A stretch of DNA of 57,500 nucleotides from Glandiceps talaboti. Taxonomy: Eukaryota > Hemichordata > Enteropneusta > Spengelidae. Shown one piece after another: positions 15,643 to 28,715 of the stretch. The stretch is taken from NCBI RefSeq assembly GCF_964340395.1, contig NC_135557.1, positions 15,314,867 through 15,372,366 of the forward strand. The letters are read 5' to 3'. Position numbers and translations under genes: made by a program. Positions within the stretch are counted from its first letter, which is position 1. Every line of letters begins with the position of its first letter. The notes under the pieces were generated by a model, which was given only the letters and a program-made list of their open reading frames with translations, was not told the origin of the DNA and ran no database searches.

Positions 15643-17824
15643 ACTGTTGATGTCTCATGGCTTGCTGCCTTGTGTCAGTTTGTACTCAAATTTTAGGGTG
15701 GTTTCACAGGAGAGCAAACATCTCAAATACTGTAAGGGCTGCTGATCCAGTCAAATAAGCATGTCATGATATTACTAAATAACCGATATATAAGAAAGTG
15801 TATTTTCCCATTACATTATATTCCCGTTTCTATGAATACTATCAGAGTGTTTTCTACAAAGGGTTGTACTTAGAATTAACTGTTGACATTTTGATAAATA
15901 ACTGAATAAGGAAATACACAGTCAAGATGAAGTTCTTCTTAAACACAAACATTAACATATTCAACTTTTACAGCTTAATTTTGCAGAATCTCTTTTATAG
16001 AGTTTTGGTTATACACTATCTACAAAGTATAGAAAAGGGTCATATTTCAAACTTTGAATAGTTTGAGTTGTTGTTGGTTCAACGCACATACTACTGGTAG
16101 TGATTTATATAGTTTAACAATATGTAATGTTATATACGCTAGCACTGGTTGGTACACCATCCTTCATTCTATGAAATAGTCTTGTTATATATACTTACGT
16201 ATTGATTGTGACCATATAAGGTAACAAAATGGACCGTCGTTTGCTTTTTTGTTTAACAGGTGAACCATTGACAAGTTTAACCAGAGACTTAACTACGTCT
16301 AACTAACATGTCATTTATTATCCTAAACATGGTACACTCATACACTAGAACGGAACGCCCTCTTGTTCACTGGTGATCGATTAATAGAAGTCACTGAATT
16401 ATCATCAAGACATTTTATTTACAATGTATAAAATTAAACCCTATACTACGAAGGCAGCCACCCTCTTACTTTGGAGGAAGGGATTACCTTCCACATAATG
16501 TTTAACATTTTCGTAAAACTAGCAACATTTAATTTTCCGAACTACAGTTACTTTACAACAACCGCTTAGTAACAATGCGTCAATAAAATGACATGTTCCA
16601 TTTAAATATAATGAAATGATCACTGATTCTACCAAAAATAATTTCAAACTAAAGTGGTAACCACTTGAAAATAACTAAACCTCGACAGAATAAACAATAA
16701 GATATTTTTTTGTCTTCTTTGTTCGCTATGCAACCAAAGCGGAGTTCAGGTTCTTGTACCAGACTGGTAATAGGTATCAACATGACGACAAAATATTACA
16801 TTATCTTCTCGTTAGCAGTAAGTGCAAAGGGAACATTAAACATGTCTCAGTAGAAATAGTTCTCTACACAGCTAGAATTGTATAGGCAGAGTATAGGACA
16901 TAATAAGTGTAACACACTTGCCCCTGTGCAAAACCAGGAACAGGTCATGTGATACAACTAGTGTTGTATATCTCATGTAAAAATTTGGAACATCCTACCT
17001 AAGCTTCGTATTTTCAAGATGGGTTTATTTATTTCCGATGGTCTGGCCTCGTTCTAATTCCATTTTCATCCATATGTAGTCGCGGGTAAGATTTTCTCTA
17101 TTTAGTGTTACTATATTTTGTGTGTTATGTATAGTTTTTCATCGTTTTCTTAATACATTGTGTGATATTACCGCATTTCTTAATACTTTGTGTGATATTT
17201 TATGTGAGAGGACCGCTAATGGAAATAAGTTGTTTTAATTTTGTTTGCATCATCCTCGGCAAGGGTATTCAGCGATGCAGCCGTGCTTTGAATATGATAG
17301 CTGCCGTATCGTATATCCGTTTTACTTTAGTTTGAAGTTTTCCGAATATTTTATTTCCAAGGGAAATCAATCAATTGTTACTTGATCTATAAATTCAACA
17401 TGATTCATACCTGTATCCACAGACATGTAAGCGGTCTGTTGATACAGACGGGCATGCATGCATATGTATGTATATATGTGTAAGTGTGTACTGTGTAATG
17501 TCTCACTATCTATGACTGGAAGTCTGGAACATGGATGTACACACGAATGTGTATGCAGGGGTATGTGTAAACATTGTTCTGTATAGGGTTCTGTAGATTT
17601 GATTAGATTTCAGGACTGCATTTACAGACATGTTATAGATCTGTAGATACAGATATGTATGTGGGTATGGAATTCCAGAGAATATCTTTAAAACGGGATA
17701 TACTAGTATTTTAAAGTTCATGTACACGGAAATATGATAAGCTGATACACATGTACCTGTAAACACACCTGCGTACAGGTCCATGTGTAACAAATAGAAT
17801 GGGTTGACCTCTACTATTAACGTA

Positions 17825-17913
<89 letters not shown>

Positions 17914-20541
17914 CGGGATCGACTTGGACTTATAGGGAATTAGCTCAGACTACACATAATGTTCATGGTTAACCTGGATCATTTAAAAGTGGCCCCGGAG
18001 CAGATATAAGCTCCTTGTCTAGGCCTAGCTGTTGCCTTCAACTCCAACTTTCAAAAAATGAATCCATAATTTTACTATTCCATAAAATTCTTATTAACAT
18101 AAAATATACAATACTCAAATGATTGGGTGAAAAAATAATCAGCACCATAAATGACTAAAACGGAAGTATTGCCGTCGCCTTAATTCAATGCAAATGATAT
18201 TGACAAATATGAAAACTAGCGAAACAATGTGATCACGTCATTGTTCTTCCAACTGTCTGTAATCAATCATTATTTGACATTGTTGACCTTATAATAACTT
18301 AATGTTGTCATCTTAGATGAATATTTGTTCTAAGTCTTAATTCATGACAGCTGAGAGTTCACGGTTACCTCGCAAAACATCAAAACTTAGCGAATATTAA
18401 AAAGTTGTATTCTGTGATCCGTAACACATGTATACATGTACACATTGGTACATACACATACAAAGAAGACATCCAATGATATGCTTGAATACAGATCAAT
18501 GTATCAAAGGTGTACCCTATTCCAGAGCACAGAATACTGTAAATGTTTCTACGCCTCTGTTGACAGGCCCTAGGCCTGTGACTAAAGCTCTGTTACGCCC
18601 CTGTTCCATGTTCGCAGACACATACAAGTGGCAGGAATGTTGCAGGGTCTAACAGACCCAGTTACAAGGGCGGTGATATTTTTTCTGTATATATACTAAA
18701 TACCTCCACTATGCAAGATATACATTCCAGGGGGAACATTCATTTCATGTTAAAATTTATTCCACGATTTTAATAACTTAATATGCATATCCAATTTGTT
18801 TTGTTTTTTCAATCGGAGAGTCTGGACTGCTTGACGTTTTCAAAGTCTGGACTGATTGGATCGGCAGTCTATCGAATTACAGAATCATAATCAATTTGAC
18901 AATTCTGGTATTGTTGATCACATTGGGGCTACATGTGCCTCAAAAGAACCAAAGCTTCTCAACATCCCAATTGAACTTGATAATGACTGTGCTATTTTAG
19001 TGTATAGAGATTCAAAGATTTAGTGATGGCACATTGACGTCATGCACGTTAGCATAACGAGTCAGTTTAATAGGTCCATTACTCATGTGGCAACTTGAAA
19101 AAAATTCACATTGAAAATACAATTTGGTATTATCATGCAAATGAGTAAATAACTGAGTAAGTAACTGGTAATGACTTCATGTAATTTTTCTTCCTGCATG
19201 CTTATTTCATCGGGTTTTCATTTTGCTACCGTCTTAGTTAAAAATAGACATTACGATATTTTTACAGGTAAGGGGATTTCCCTAACTTCGCAGGTACTCT
19301 AGTCAATGCACTAATATTGTTATGTGTAGTCTACACACGATGGTATCACAAAATAAACATTTCCACGAAATCACGTGATCATCAGCTGACAGTTTCAGTG
19401 CAAAGTGCACAGTACAACGTGTATTCTCTTCGGTCCATTGTATCTCAGACCATAAAGGGAATGAGGTGAGAGATGGTATACTGCCATCGAAGCATCATCT
19501 TTGTTTTTACTAAAAATGACATACTCAAGTAGATAAGAGTATGGCACCGTTAATATAATTATGTTGATTTTGAAATTATTTTGAAAAATGAGTCGAAATG
19601 ATATTATGGTAGTATCCACAATGGCCGCCAAAATCTAGCTTCACTCCTAGGAGGAAATAAAAGAGTGCTTATTTCATTTCCTTGAAAATAAGATGGTGAA
19701 AACCCTTATAAAACTATTTCACGTGGGCAAATTTAGAGAGATCGCATTATTTTGATTTCCAGGGAAATTGGTTCTCGAAACGTAAATAGCAAAAATGAAT
19801 AAGAAACATTACGTCTAAGATTATGGTACCACTATAATACAATTACAAACAAGTTTTAAGAGGCAAGATCATTGAATACATATGTATTTTGACATACGCA
19901 CGCCTGTTATACATAGTAAAAAAACCTGATAAGAACGACTTTAGTTTTTCTGTGATAAATGTAAAAAATTGCGCGCCACCAATTAGGTAACGATAATTCG
20001 ATTCAAGCGTTATAATGGCCCACACGTCAACAAATCTGTAATTGTGTAAAATTCATGCCTTGATGAAGTTTCAATTATAAAATGGAATGTACGTGTATAT
20101 TACATTTTAAAGCTGCTTATATAGCTATGTTTGAAATTATATTGTAAGCGCTTCCGTGAGTTCATATCTCTGATGAGCGCCCTCTACGTCAATGTTTTAG
20201 GTATCTTAACTTTGCATTCCACACGTCTGTAAGGATCGGAAGTTTTCTTAAGAAAGGCCAAGATACTACTATTGATCCAAAGAGATGTAAAGAGGTAGAC
20301 AGAGATTGTAGCAAGTTGTGACGACGTTTGACATTATTTCCCATTGTTCTGACGTATACGTTTACGTAAAAGTTTAGATTTTTTTATATAGGCTCAGTTA
20401 ATACCCACTCCATCCGTTGATGGCTCTCGTCATGTCTTGCTTGACAATAAAGTGAGTCATCAATAGTGAAACTGGGTAACAGAGACTGATCCGTTAATAT
20501 GGCTATCAAAATACAAAAAAAAAAAACATTCCTATATATAG
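15643..20541. other. No gene seen; downstream part of duplication copy 1
   Basis: Short frames here (for example 17506-17793 minus) recur in copy 2 with frame-breaking changes, so they are not under coding constraint. The (CT)n tract at 17828-17907 is the only distinct feature. Confidence 0.6.
17828..17907 (+). repeat. (CT)n microsatellite
   Basis: Pure CT repeat at the position matching 27712-27821 in copy 2, where it is longer. Confidence 0.95.
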
Positions 20542-20725
20542 ACTGCCAGATGATCCAATGAATTGGACAGAAAGAACAGATCATGGAGTTAGTTACTCCT
20601 GTGCTTATGGTTGCATATGCTCAGATGCTGAAATGGACTGTCTTACTGGTGACTTTGAAGTGTTGAGGACAGACATTGTAGTTGATTTTGGGGATAGTTT
20701 GAACGCTGCACTTGGCATTGGACAG
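20542..20725 (+). CDS. Unidentified cysteine-rich exon
   Basis: An open segment between an acceptor-like 'cctatatatag' and the donor CAG/gtactg. It encodes '[20 protein letters not shown]', then '[20 protein letters not shown]' and ends 'LNAALGIGQ'. Four Cys and one NWT sequon suggest an extracellular or secreted piece. I do not recognise the family. No neighbouring exon was identified. The corresponding segment of copy 2 (40967-41118) is frameshifted and cut by an inversion, so only this copy could be functional. It might be a lone relic. Confidence 0.4.
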
Positions 20726-20837
20726 GTACTGTTACACTCACAAAAACGGTTTATTTATTTGGTGAAGTCTTTAAAGTCTCGGACATTGTTCTTGTTGTCT
20801 GAGATAACATCAACTGTTTTTTGGTATTAAATAATAG

Positions 20838-21080
20838 GTCGGTGGCCGAGAAAACACTCGCCTCTTACAACTGCGGTCGGAGTTCGACTGAACCCATTCA
20901 GAGTTTGGCTAAATCTTGTCATGGTGTAAGTAAGAAGCGTGTAGTCCAATTTGACCCTTCCGAACAACGCAGATTTTCCCCGGGTACTGAGGTTTCCTCC
21001 CGCATTAACCCTGAACCCATGAGGGACTGAACTTCTTCGGAGACAAGTGTTTATATAAATAGTACAGTATAAATAAATTT
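20838..21080 (+). mobile_element. tRNA-derived SINE
   Basis: The head resembles a tRNA with pol III boxes: 'ggtggccgag' (A-box like) and 'ggagttcgact' (B-box like). A body with 'ggtttcctcccgcattaa' follows, then a tail 'gagacaagtgtttatataaa'. The same element occurs at 41268-41735 (paralogous site) and as a tail fragment at 27531-27598. Too diverged from a tRNA fold to be a tRNA gene. Confidence 0.75.
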
Positions 21081-21168
21081 GCTTCATTATCGCTTTCCTG
21101 AAAATCTTTTTTGTAGTTATATACCGAATTATACTAGGGATTGGGCGGCATTACGGCAGTCCTAAGAG

Positions 21169-21635
21169 CTGGTCTAACACTACATTCCGTGTAAACAAGA
21201 ATGTCCATGATGGCGTAATGCAGGTTTTTTGACCATTTGTTCATTTTGCTTCAAATTTATTTTCACAGCTAATTATTAGATTGCGGTAATTTGAGCCAAG
21301 TGACAAATCACATTTGCCTAAATGATGTAAACATACAATAGCAGCCCTTTGCAGGTACAAAGTTATGTTGCTATGTATGACAACCAATGAATCCTGCAAT
21401 GGTTAGTATATACACAACTGGTATCCAGTATGTGTTTGTTTAACGCACCATTTCGACTTTTCAGTTGTGTATTTTCCCCAAAAAATAACATTACAGTAGT
21501 GAATGATGAACTGGACATATGCTAGACCATAAATATTTGACACCTTGATTACTAGTAACTAATTTAAAGTTTCAACATTGGTATGCTGCACGAGATCAAT
21601 TCTGATAGACGAATGCAATTTAACTGTTTACTAAT
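21169..21635 (+). repeat. Dispersed ~460 bp repeat, inverted partner of 1-461
   Basis: Reverse-complement match to the first 461 bases of the window. It follows the end of duplication copy 1 directly. Class unknown. Confidence 0.7.
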
Positions 21636-22522
21636 CTACTTCAGAGTCAATCTGATAAAACATGTAAACATGTACCAAGAAGGTCAATTCAGGCAAAATA
21701 ACGAAGGTAAAATAGCAATGAACGATTAGCCGACATCTACATCGGATTTTAATCAGATTGCTTCAGAGTGTAAAGGTTCACAAAGGGCGAACGGTCAAAA
21801 GACAGACTGGCGTTAAACATTATAACCACCAGTTTCATAGCACAACTAGAAACTAAATCAAAACGTCGAAAAGTGTAATGTGCATCCTGTCAAAAACATT
21901 GATAATTATAATTTTATAATGATATAAAATACATGTATTTTGAAAGAACTTTTATTGTTACAACTACAATATGTCACTGATTGCATTTCATTTCCAGTTT
22001 ACGTTGTCGTTCCGCCATTTTGTTTCCATCTCGTTTTCCAAGCTAACTTTCAACATCCATAGTTTACCCTTTTTTGTTATTTACTTGAAAAAACACTACC
22101 TTTTGTGTATGACATTTCACATTGTTTCAATATTATAGGTATTATTTCAGAATTCATATTTTTAGGGAAAATACAAATTTATCGTCAAAATGGCCACTTT
22201 AAGAACATCGTAGTATTGAAATTATATTAACCGAGAAAAAATGATAACATTGTGAAAATTGTGAAGAAATAGTGAATGCGGAAACTGACATCGATTTAAA
22301 AGACGATATAAAACTGTTCTTCAAACTGTAATGACTGTATATCTGATGAGAAGAAACCAATAACACAGAGACCACATGAAAAACAATGGAAAACATAACT
22401 ACCTGAATTAGACACTCGCGTATAAAAAATAAGTATATTTGTAAACAAATAAATAAAAAAATCTACACACCCCATATATTCTAAAATTGAGCATAATAGG
22501 AACCACACAATTTGTTTTGTTA
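21636..22522. other. Nothing recognised between repeat and duplication copy 2
   Basis: AT-rich spacer with no supported exon, repeat or RNA gene. Confidence 0.5.
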
Positions 22523-22701
22523 GGCCTAAACGGAAAGCTGCAATTTATACATAAAACAAACATACAAACAAACAAACAAACATGTCAGATTATCACATCC
22601 CGACTAAACCAAGACATTCCCTTCATTTACCCGATCTTAAACTTGAGTTGATTGCTAAATAGTATCTACTACTTTTATTCTCCATGTTTCTGGGTTTTTT
22701 T

Positions 22702-25034
22702 TAGCTCCGCTGTCAGCGAAAGCTGAAAGCGTAGCTTTAGGTATAGGTGGGTATATATTGAGGTATAGAGAGTAGAGTGAATCATAGGTGTCCGTCAAAC
22801 TTTTATATTTTTACTATCTATTCCGAAAGTGACAGTCGGAATTCTTCGATATTTGGTGTGCATGTTCCCTGGGGGGAGGCTATTCAGATTTGTTCATGCC
22901 AAGTTGGCCATTTTCAATTTTTTATGATTTTTTTTCATAAAATGTCATTTTCATCAACTCCTTGAAAACCTCTTATTAGATTGCTTTGATATCTGGCGTG
23001 TTGATGCGCAGGGGGTAGCTTACTCAGATTTGTTAATTTCAAGTCAACACATCCTCATTTTTATTTTTTATGATTTTTTTTTTGTAATTTGAAAAAAAAA
23101 TGAATATGTTAATGAGCATAATGACCGACGCCATATTGGAAATCAGTCGACGAGACTTTAAGTAAACTGCCACTTTTCAAAAGACACTATTGACGTCAAA
23201 CAAGCAATGTAATATGTGCTATAGTCATAATTCTACGCATTGGGCGCCCAAAGGACAAGCGTTTGTTCGAAACAGGGTTGTAAACTTCAAATCCAATTCT
23301 ACATAATCAGCCAGTCCGCAACATCCTCATTTGCATACTCTATCCTGATTCGACCAGAAGCTGAAAGTGACCTCATTTGACCGAGCGATTTTCCACAGCA
23401 AGTATCTTGAGTATCAACACAGGACGTTCTTGGTACTCACTAAAATCACACTTCAGACCCACTATAAAAGTGTGATGTTTTCAGATAACATGGAACTTGT
23501 GGTTAATTCTATATTGTCGTGCAATTTGGAATGACAGTGAACCAGAATTCAGACAACTTGCGTAAGGAAGGGCATGCCAGGCATGCGGTTGAAGTTATGG
23601 CCGACAGTTCACATGTAAAGTTAAACGACATGAACGTGTCTTGCCTTTCCAAAATGCAAATATTTGGCAAGTAAAAATAATTAAAATAATTACAACTTTA
23701 ATTTGGCTTCAGACTTTGCATTATGTTTTGCGTATCTTTCCCCGTTTTACATGTAAATCCGAAAAGGTTCTCTCTCATCATGTCATCAGTGTCAGTGATC
23801 ATACCGCGCGGGGCTGCTTTGAGTACGAGCGAACGCGAAGTGAGGCATGTTGAGGTATTTTGTTCAGAATTATAAATATTGCGAAATGTCAAGTACAAGG
23901 TTTAAATACAATGGAATGATGAAAAAAATGGCAGAGTCTGCTGACAGGCGCCGGTCACAAGAAACACTGTGAATTAAAATATCAGACGATGTATGTATTA
24001 ATCGCCGACAATCCACCCGTATGCACGAGGGACTAACCCGGAAGCAAGTCGTTGTCAGCCATACGTTACAGTGGTAACATCGTCCGAGAAATCGCTGCGT
24101 TCAGAGTGTCATTATTCACAGAATTGTTTTTTTCGAGTGAAAACCCGTCTTGAATTGTATAACTCTAACAAATGAAGACATGTCAAGTTATATTTTGAAA
24201 GTTGTATCGCTAGTTTGAGACGATTTTCTCACGTACTATAGTACTATCGAGGCTTACTTGGAAGTAGTAGGACCTTACTCCAGTTCATCGGGAAGTTTAG
24301 CCAGTCCGATAATTCTTTCTGGTTTAGTTTACAACACTTTTGATCACGCAGATTTTGTTGTTGTGATGAAAAGAAATAAAAAAAAGATCATTTCAACCAT
24401 TTCGTTGTGTTTTCTTTGTGAAAGGTAACCGAACATGAACGAGTGTTACCACTGTAACGTATGGCTGAGAATGACTCTCTTCCGGGTACTTGAGATTGTC
24501 GCCGTACGGAAACTAAGATGGCGATTAATACATTTCTTCCCTATATATATCTACCACAACTAGTACAAGTTGAATGTTGTTGACTTTGTAAATTTGTTAG
24601 AAAATTGAAATTCAAATTGCCTCAAAATTATTTTAGATCCCTAGTTTATTTCATTCATCATTAAAATTTTCCAGGGTTACAGCTGTAAGACACTGGAATT
24701 ATTTATAGCCAACCTCAAAATCCTCTTTTTTTCTTTTTCTTGTGTGCATTTCCCAGTCATTTTTTTCTGAGATTTTGTGCAATTTTTCATAACAGTAGAT
24801 TTTTGTTATAAAATGGTGACTATGGTATAAAAGTACAATACATTACCAACTTCTGTGTAAAATGTGTTTTATAGTGAGACATCATATGAAACCACTAACC
24901 ACTTTATTGCATCGCTAAAACAAAACTGCATAGTGAAGAGCTGTAGACCTGATGAACCACTTCTACATGTCACCAAAATAAAAAATTAAATTAAAAAAAA
25001 AACAGCGAAGCTATTCTGACCGATAGGTCGCTTG
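22702..25034 (+). mobile_element. 2.3 kb insertion in duplication copy 2, class unknown
   Basis: Copy 1 reads straight through at about 15380, so this block is a defined insertion into the intron-equivalent of copy 2. It begins 'agctccgctgtcagcgaaag' and ends near 'cagcgaagctattctgaccg' plus about 10 bases; the two ends share an inverted 'agctYcgctgt'. No protein-coding frame was found, so it is probably a non-autonomous DNA element. It has a foldback nested inside (23989-24536). Confidence 0.6.
23989..24536. mobile_element. Nested foldback with ~95-bp arms
   Basis: The left arm (about 23989-24090) and right arm (about 24440-24536) are imperfect inverted repeats sharing 'cagccatacgttacagtggt' and 'attaatcgcc', with a loop of about 350 bases. 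Lies inside the 22702-25034 insertion. Confidence 0.65.
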
Positions 25035-25202
25035 TTTCAATATTCAATCTACTATGTTTCCCTTCTCTGTGTTGGTTATGTCTATTCTACGGTCATCTTT
25101 AACGAGTTACTTGTTGCTATTAGTATTTTACCAAATGTTCATAACATTGTCACGTTTTCCAACCCATGTCCCAAAATTAATAAAGTGTTAATTTATTCGC
25201 AG

Positions 25203-25306
25203 GTTTAAATGCAGACAGTGCGGCTGGTGAAACTTTAACGGCGGCATTGACCTTTAAAATGCTCACATTTCTAATCACTCTTATTATTGCTGACTTTGAA
25301 CTTTAA
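25203..25306 (+). CDS. Duplicate terminal exon (GPI-type tail), intact
   Basis: Paralogue of 15548-15642, with the same phase-1 acceptor (ttatttattcgcag), an unbroken frame and the same ending ('LIIADFEL' then stop). It has three extra residues including a Lys in the hydrophobic region. No Ig or signal exon precedes it within copy 2, so it could work only as an alternative last exon of the 11910-15642 gene, or as an orphan. Its open frame after duplication hints at use but is short enough to be chance. Confidence 0.5.
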
Positions 25307-27530
25307 AACGTTGATGCCTCATGGCTTGCTGCCTTGTGTCAGTTTGTACTCAAATCATATGGTGGTTTCACAGGAGAGCAAACATCTAAAATACTATAAA
25401 TGCTGAATCTCCAGTCAAATAAGCATGCCACGATATTGCATTCAGAATTTTAAATGTCTTCAAATGTTACTAAATAACCGATATATAAGAAAGTATATAT
25501 TCCCATTACATTATATTCCCGTTTCTATGAATACTGTCAGAGTGTTTTCTACAGAAGGTTTGTACTTAGAAAATTACTGTTGACATTTTAATAAATAACC
25601 GAATAAGGAAATACACAGTCAAGATGAAGTTCTTCTTAAACACAAACATTAACATATTCAACTTTTACAGCTTAATTTTGCAGAATCTCTTTTATAGAGT
25701 TTTGGTTATACACTATCTACAAAGTATAGAAAAGGGTCATATTTCAAACTTTGAAAAAATGGTTTGAGTTGTTGTTGGTTCAACGCACATACTACTGGTA
25801 GTGATTTATATAGTTTAACAATATGTAATGTTATATACACTGGCACTGGTTGGTACACCATCCTTCATTCTATGAAATAGTCTTGTTATAAATACCTACG
25901 TATTGATTATGACCATATAAGACAACGAAATGAACTGTTGTTTGCTTTTTTGTTTGACAGTTGAACCTTTGACAAGTGTACCCAGAGACTTAACTACATC
26001 TAACTAACATGTCATTATTATCCTAAACATGGTACACTCATACACTAGAACGGAACGCCCTCTTGTTCACTGGTGATCGATTAATAGAAGTCACTGAATT
26101 ATCATCAAGACATTTTATTTACAATGTATAAAATTAAACCCTATACTACGAAGGCAGCCACCCTCTTACTTTGGAGGAAGGGATTACCTTCCACATAATG
26201 TTTAACATTTTCGTAAAACTAGCAACATTTAATTTTCCGAACTACAGTTACTTTACAACAACCGCTTAGTAACAATGCGTCAATAAAATGACATGTTCTA
26301 TTTAAATATAATGAAACGATCACTGATTCTACCAAAAATAATTTCAAACGAAAATAACTAAACCTCTACATAACAAAAAATAAGTTATTGTCTTCTTTGT
26401 TGGTTATGCAACAAAAGCGGAGTTCAGGTTCTTGTACCAGACTGTTAATAAGTATCACCATGACGACAAAATATTACATCATCTTCTCGTTAGCAGTAAG
26501 TGCAAAGGGAACATATTCGAGAAACAGAAAAATTAAACATGTCTTAGTATAAATAGTTCTCTACAAAGTTAGAATTGCATAGGCATAGTATAGGACATTT
26601 ATAAGTGTAACACACTCGCCCCTGTGCAAAACCAGGAACAGGTCATGTGATACAACTAGTGTTGTATATCTCGTGTAAGAATTATGAACATCCTACCTAA
26701 GCTTCGTATATTCAAGATGGGTTCATTTATTTCCGATGGTCTGGCCTCGTTCTAATTCCATTTTCATCCATATGTAGATTTTCTCTATTTAGTGTTACTA
26801 TATTTTTTGTGTTATGTATAGTTTTTCATCGTTTTCTTAATACATTGTGTGATATTACTGCATTTCTTAATACTTTGTGTGATATTTTATGTGAGAGGAC
26901 TGCAAATGGAAATAAGTTGTTGAAATTTTGGTTGCATCATCCTCGGCAAAGGTATTCAGCGATGCAGCTGTGTTTTGAATTACCTGCGAATATGATAGCT
27001 GTCGTATTGTATATCCGTTTGACTTTAGTTCGTGAAGTTTTCCGAATGTTTTCTTGCCAAGAGAAATCAATCAATTGTTACTTGATCTATAAATTTAACA
27101 TGATTCATACCTGTATCCACAGACATGTAAGTGGTCTGTTGATACAGACGTGCATGCATGCATATGTATGTATGTATATATGTGTAAGTGTGTGTGTAAT
27201 GTCTCACTATATATGACGGGAACATGGATGTACACTCGAATGTGTATGCAGGGATATGTGTACACATTGTTCTGTATAGGGTTCTGTAGGTTTGATTAGA
27301 TTTCAGGACTGCATTTACAGACATGTAACAGGTCTGTAGATACAGATATGTATGTGGGTATGGAATTCCAGAGAATATCTTTAAAACGGGATATACTAGT
27401 ATTTTTAAGTTCATGTACACGGAAATATGATAAACTGATACCTGTAAACATACCTGCGTACAGTTCCATGTGTAACAAATAGAGTGGGGTAACCTCTACT
27501 GTTAACGTGTTATCCATGTTACTCTCTCTC

Positions 27531-27598
27531 TAGTGGTTCCCTCACGGGTTCAGAGTTAGTGCGAGAGGAAAACGCAGTACCCAGGGAAAATCTGCGTT
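27531..27598 (-). mobile_element. SINE tail fragment (inverted)
   Basis: Reverse complement of the 'gcagattttccc...ggtttcctcccgcattaa' body of the SINE at 20838-21080; head missing. Confidence 0.6.
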
Positions 27599-27710
27599 GA
27601 ACACCGAAATATGATAAACTGTTTCCTGTAAATACACCTGTGTACAGGTCCATGTGTAACAAATAGAGTGGGGTAATTACCTCTACTGTTAACGTAACCC
27701 TCCTCCATGT

Positions 27711-27827
<117 letters not shown>

Positions 27828-28715
27828 CGGGATCATTTAGAAGTGGCCACGGAGCAGATCGAAGCTCCTTGTCTAAGCCTAGCTGTTGCTTTCAGCTCCA
27901 ACTTCCAAAATATGAATCCATAATTTTATTATCCCATTAAATTCTTATAAACATAAAATATGTAAATACTCAAATGATTGGGTGATAAAATAATCAGCAC
28001 CATAAATGACTAATATTGACAAATATGAAAACTAGCCAAACAATGTGATCACGTCATTGTTCTTCCAACTGTCTGTAATCAGTCATTATTTGACACTGTT
28101 GATCTTATAATAACTTAATGTTGTCATCTTAGAAGAATACTATTCGCGATATGCAAACATTTGTTCTAAGTATCAATTCGTAACAGCTGAGAGTTCACGG
28201 TGACCTCGCAAAACATCACAACTTGGTGAATATTAAAAAGTTGTATTCTGTCATCCGTAACACATATACATGTACACATTGGTAAATACACATACAAAGA
28301 AGACATCCAACGATATGCTTGTAAACAGATCAATGTAACAGCAGTTTACCCTGTTCCAGAGCGAAGAATAATGTTAATGTTGGTACACCTCTGTTGACAG
28401 GCTCTAGACATGTGACTAAAGCTCTGTTACACCCCTGTTCCATGTTCGCAGACACATATAATACAAGTGGCAGAAATGTTGCTGGGTCTAACAGACCCAA
28501 TTACATGGGCGGCGATATTTCTTGTGTATATGTATTAGATACCTCCACTATGCAATATATACATTCCACAGGGGAACATTCATTTCGTGTTAAAATTTAT
28601 TCCACAATTTGAAGAACTTAATATGCATATCAATTTTTTTTTTCAATCGGAGAGTCTGGACGTCTTGACGTTTTCAAAGTCTGGACTAACTGAATCGGCA
28701 GACTATCTAACTACA

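Larger units (their letters stand above)
15208..21152 (+). repeat. Segmental duplication, copy 1
   Basis: Matches 22523-41781 in the same orientation once later insertions in copy 2 are set aside. The left border falls inside intron 2 of the Ig/GPI gene and the right border just past a SINE. It contains the last exon of that gene, a (CT)n tract (17828-17907), an unidentified exon (20542-20725) and the SINE. It lacks the LTR retrotransposon and so preserves the empty site at about 18878-18881. Confidence 0.85.

Noticed and set aside
17506-17793. 95-codon minus frame, also present at 27067-27420
   Set aside because: The two copies differ by frame-disturbing changes and lie in non-coding parts of the duplication.
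18428-18652. Frame repeated in three paralogous segments (also 28394-28612 and 54718-55002)
   Set aside because: Stops and indels fall at different places in each copy; no consistent coding frame.
19377-19400. TCATCAG near TTTC, resembling a hammerhead core on the minus strand
   Set aside because: The order of GAAAC and CTGATGA is wrong for the spacing and no stems form; the paralogue at 38998 lacks it.
20170-20200. CTGATGAG-like string
   Set aside because: No GAAA partner or stem II within range.
20838-20900. tRNA gene
   Set aside because: A- and B-box-like strings exist but the cloverleaf does not close; it continues into a SINE body.
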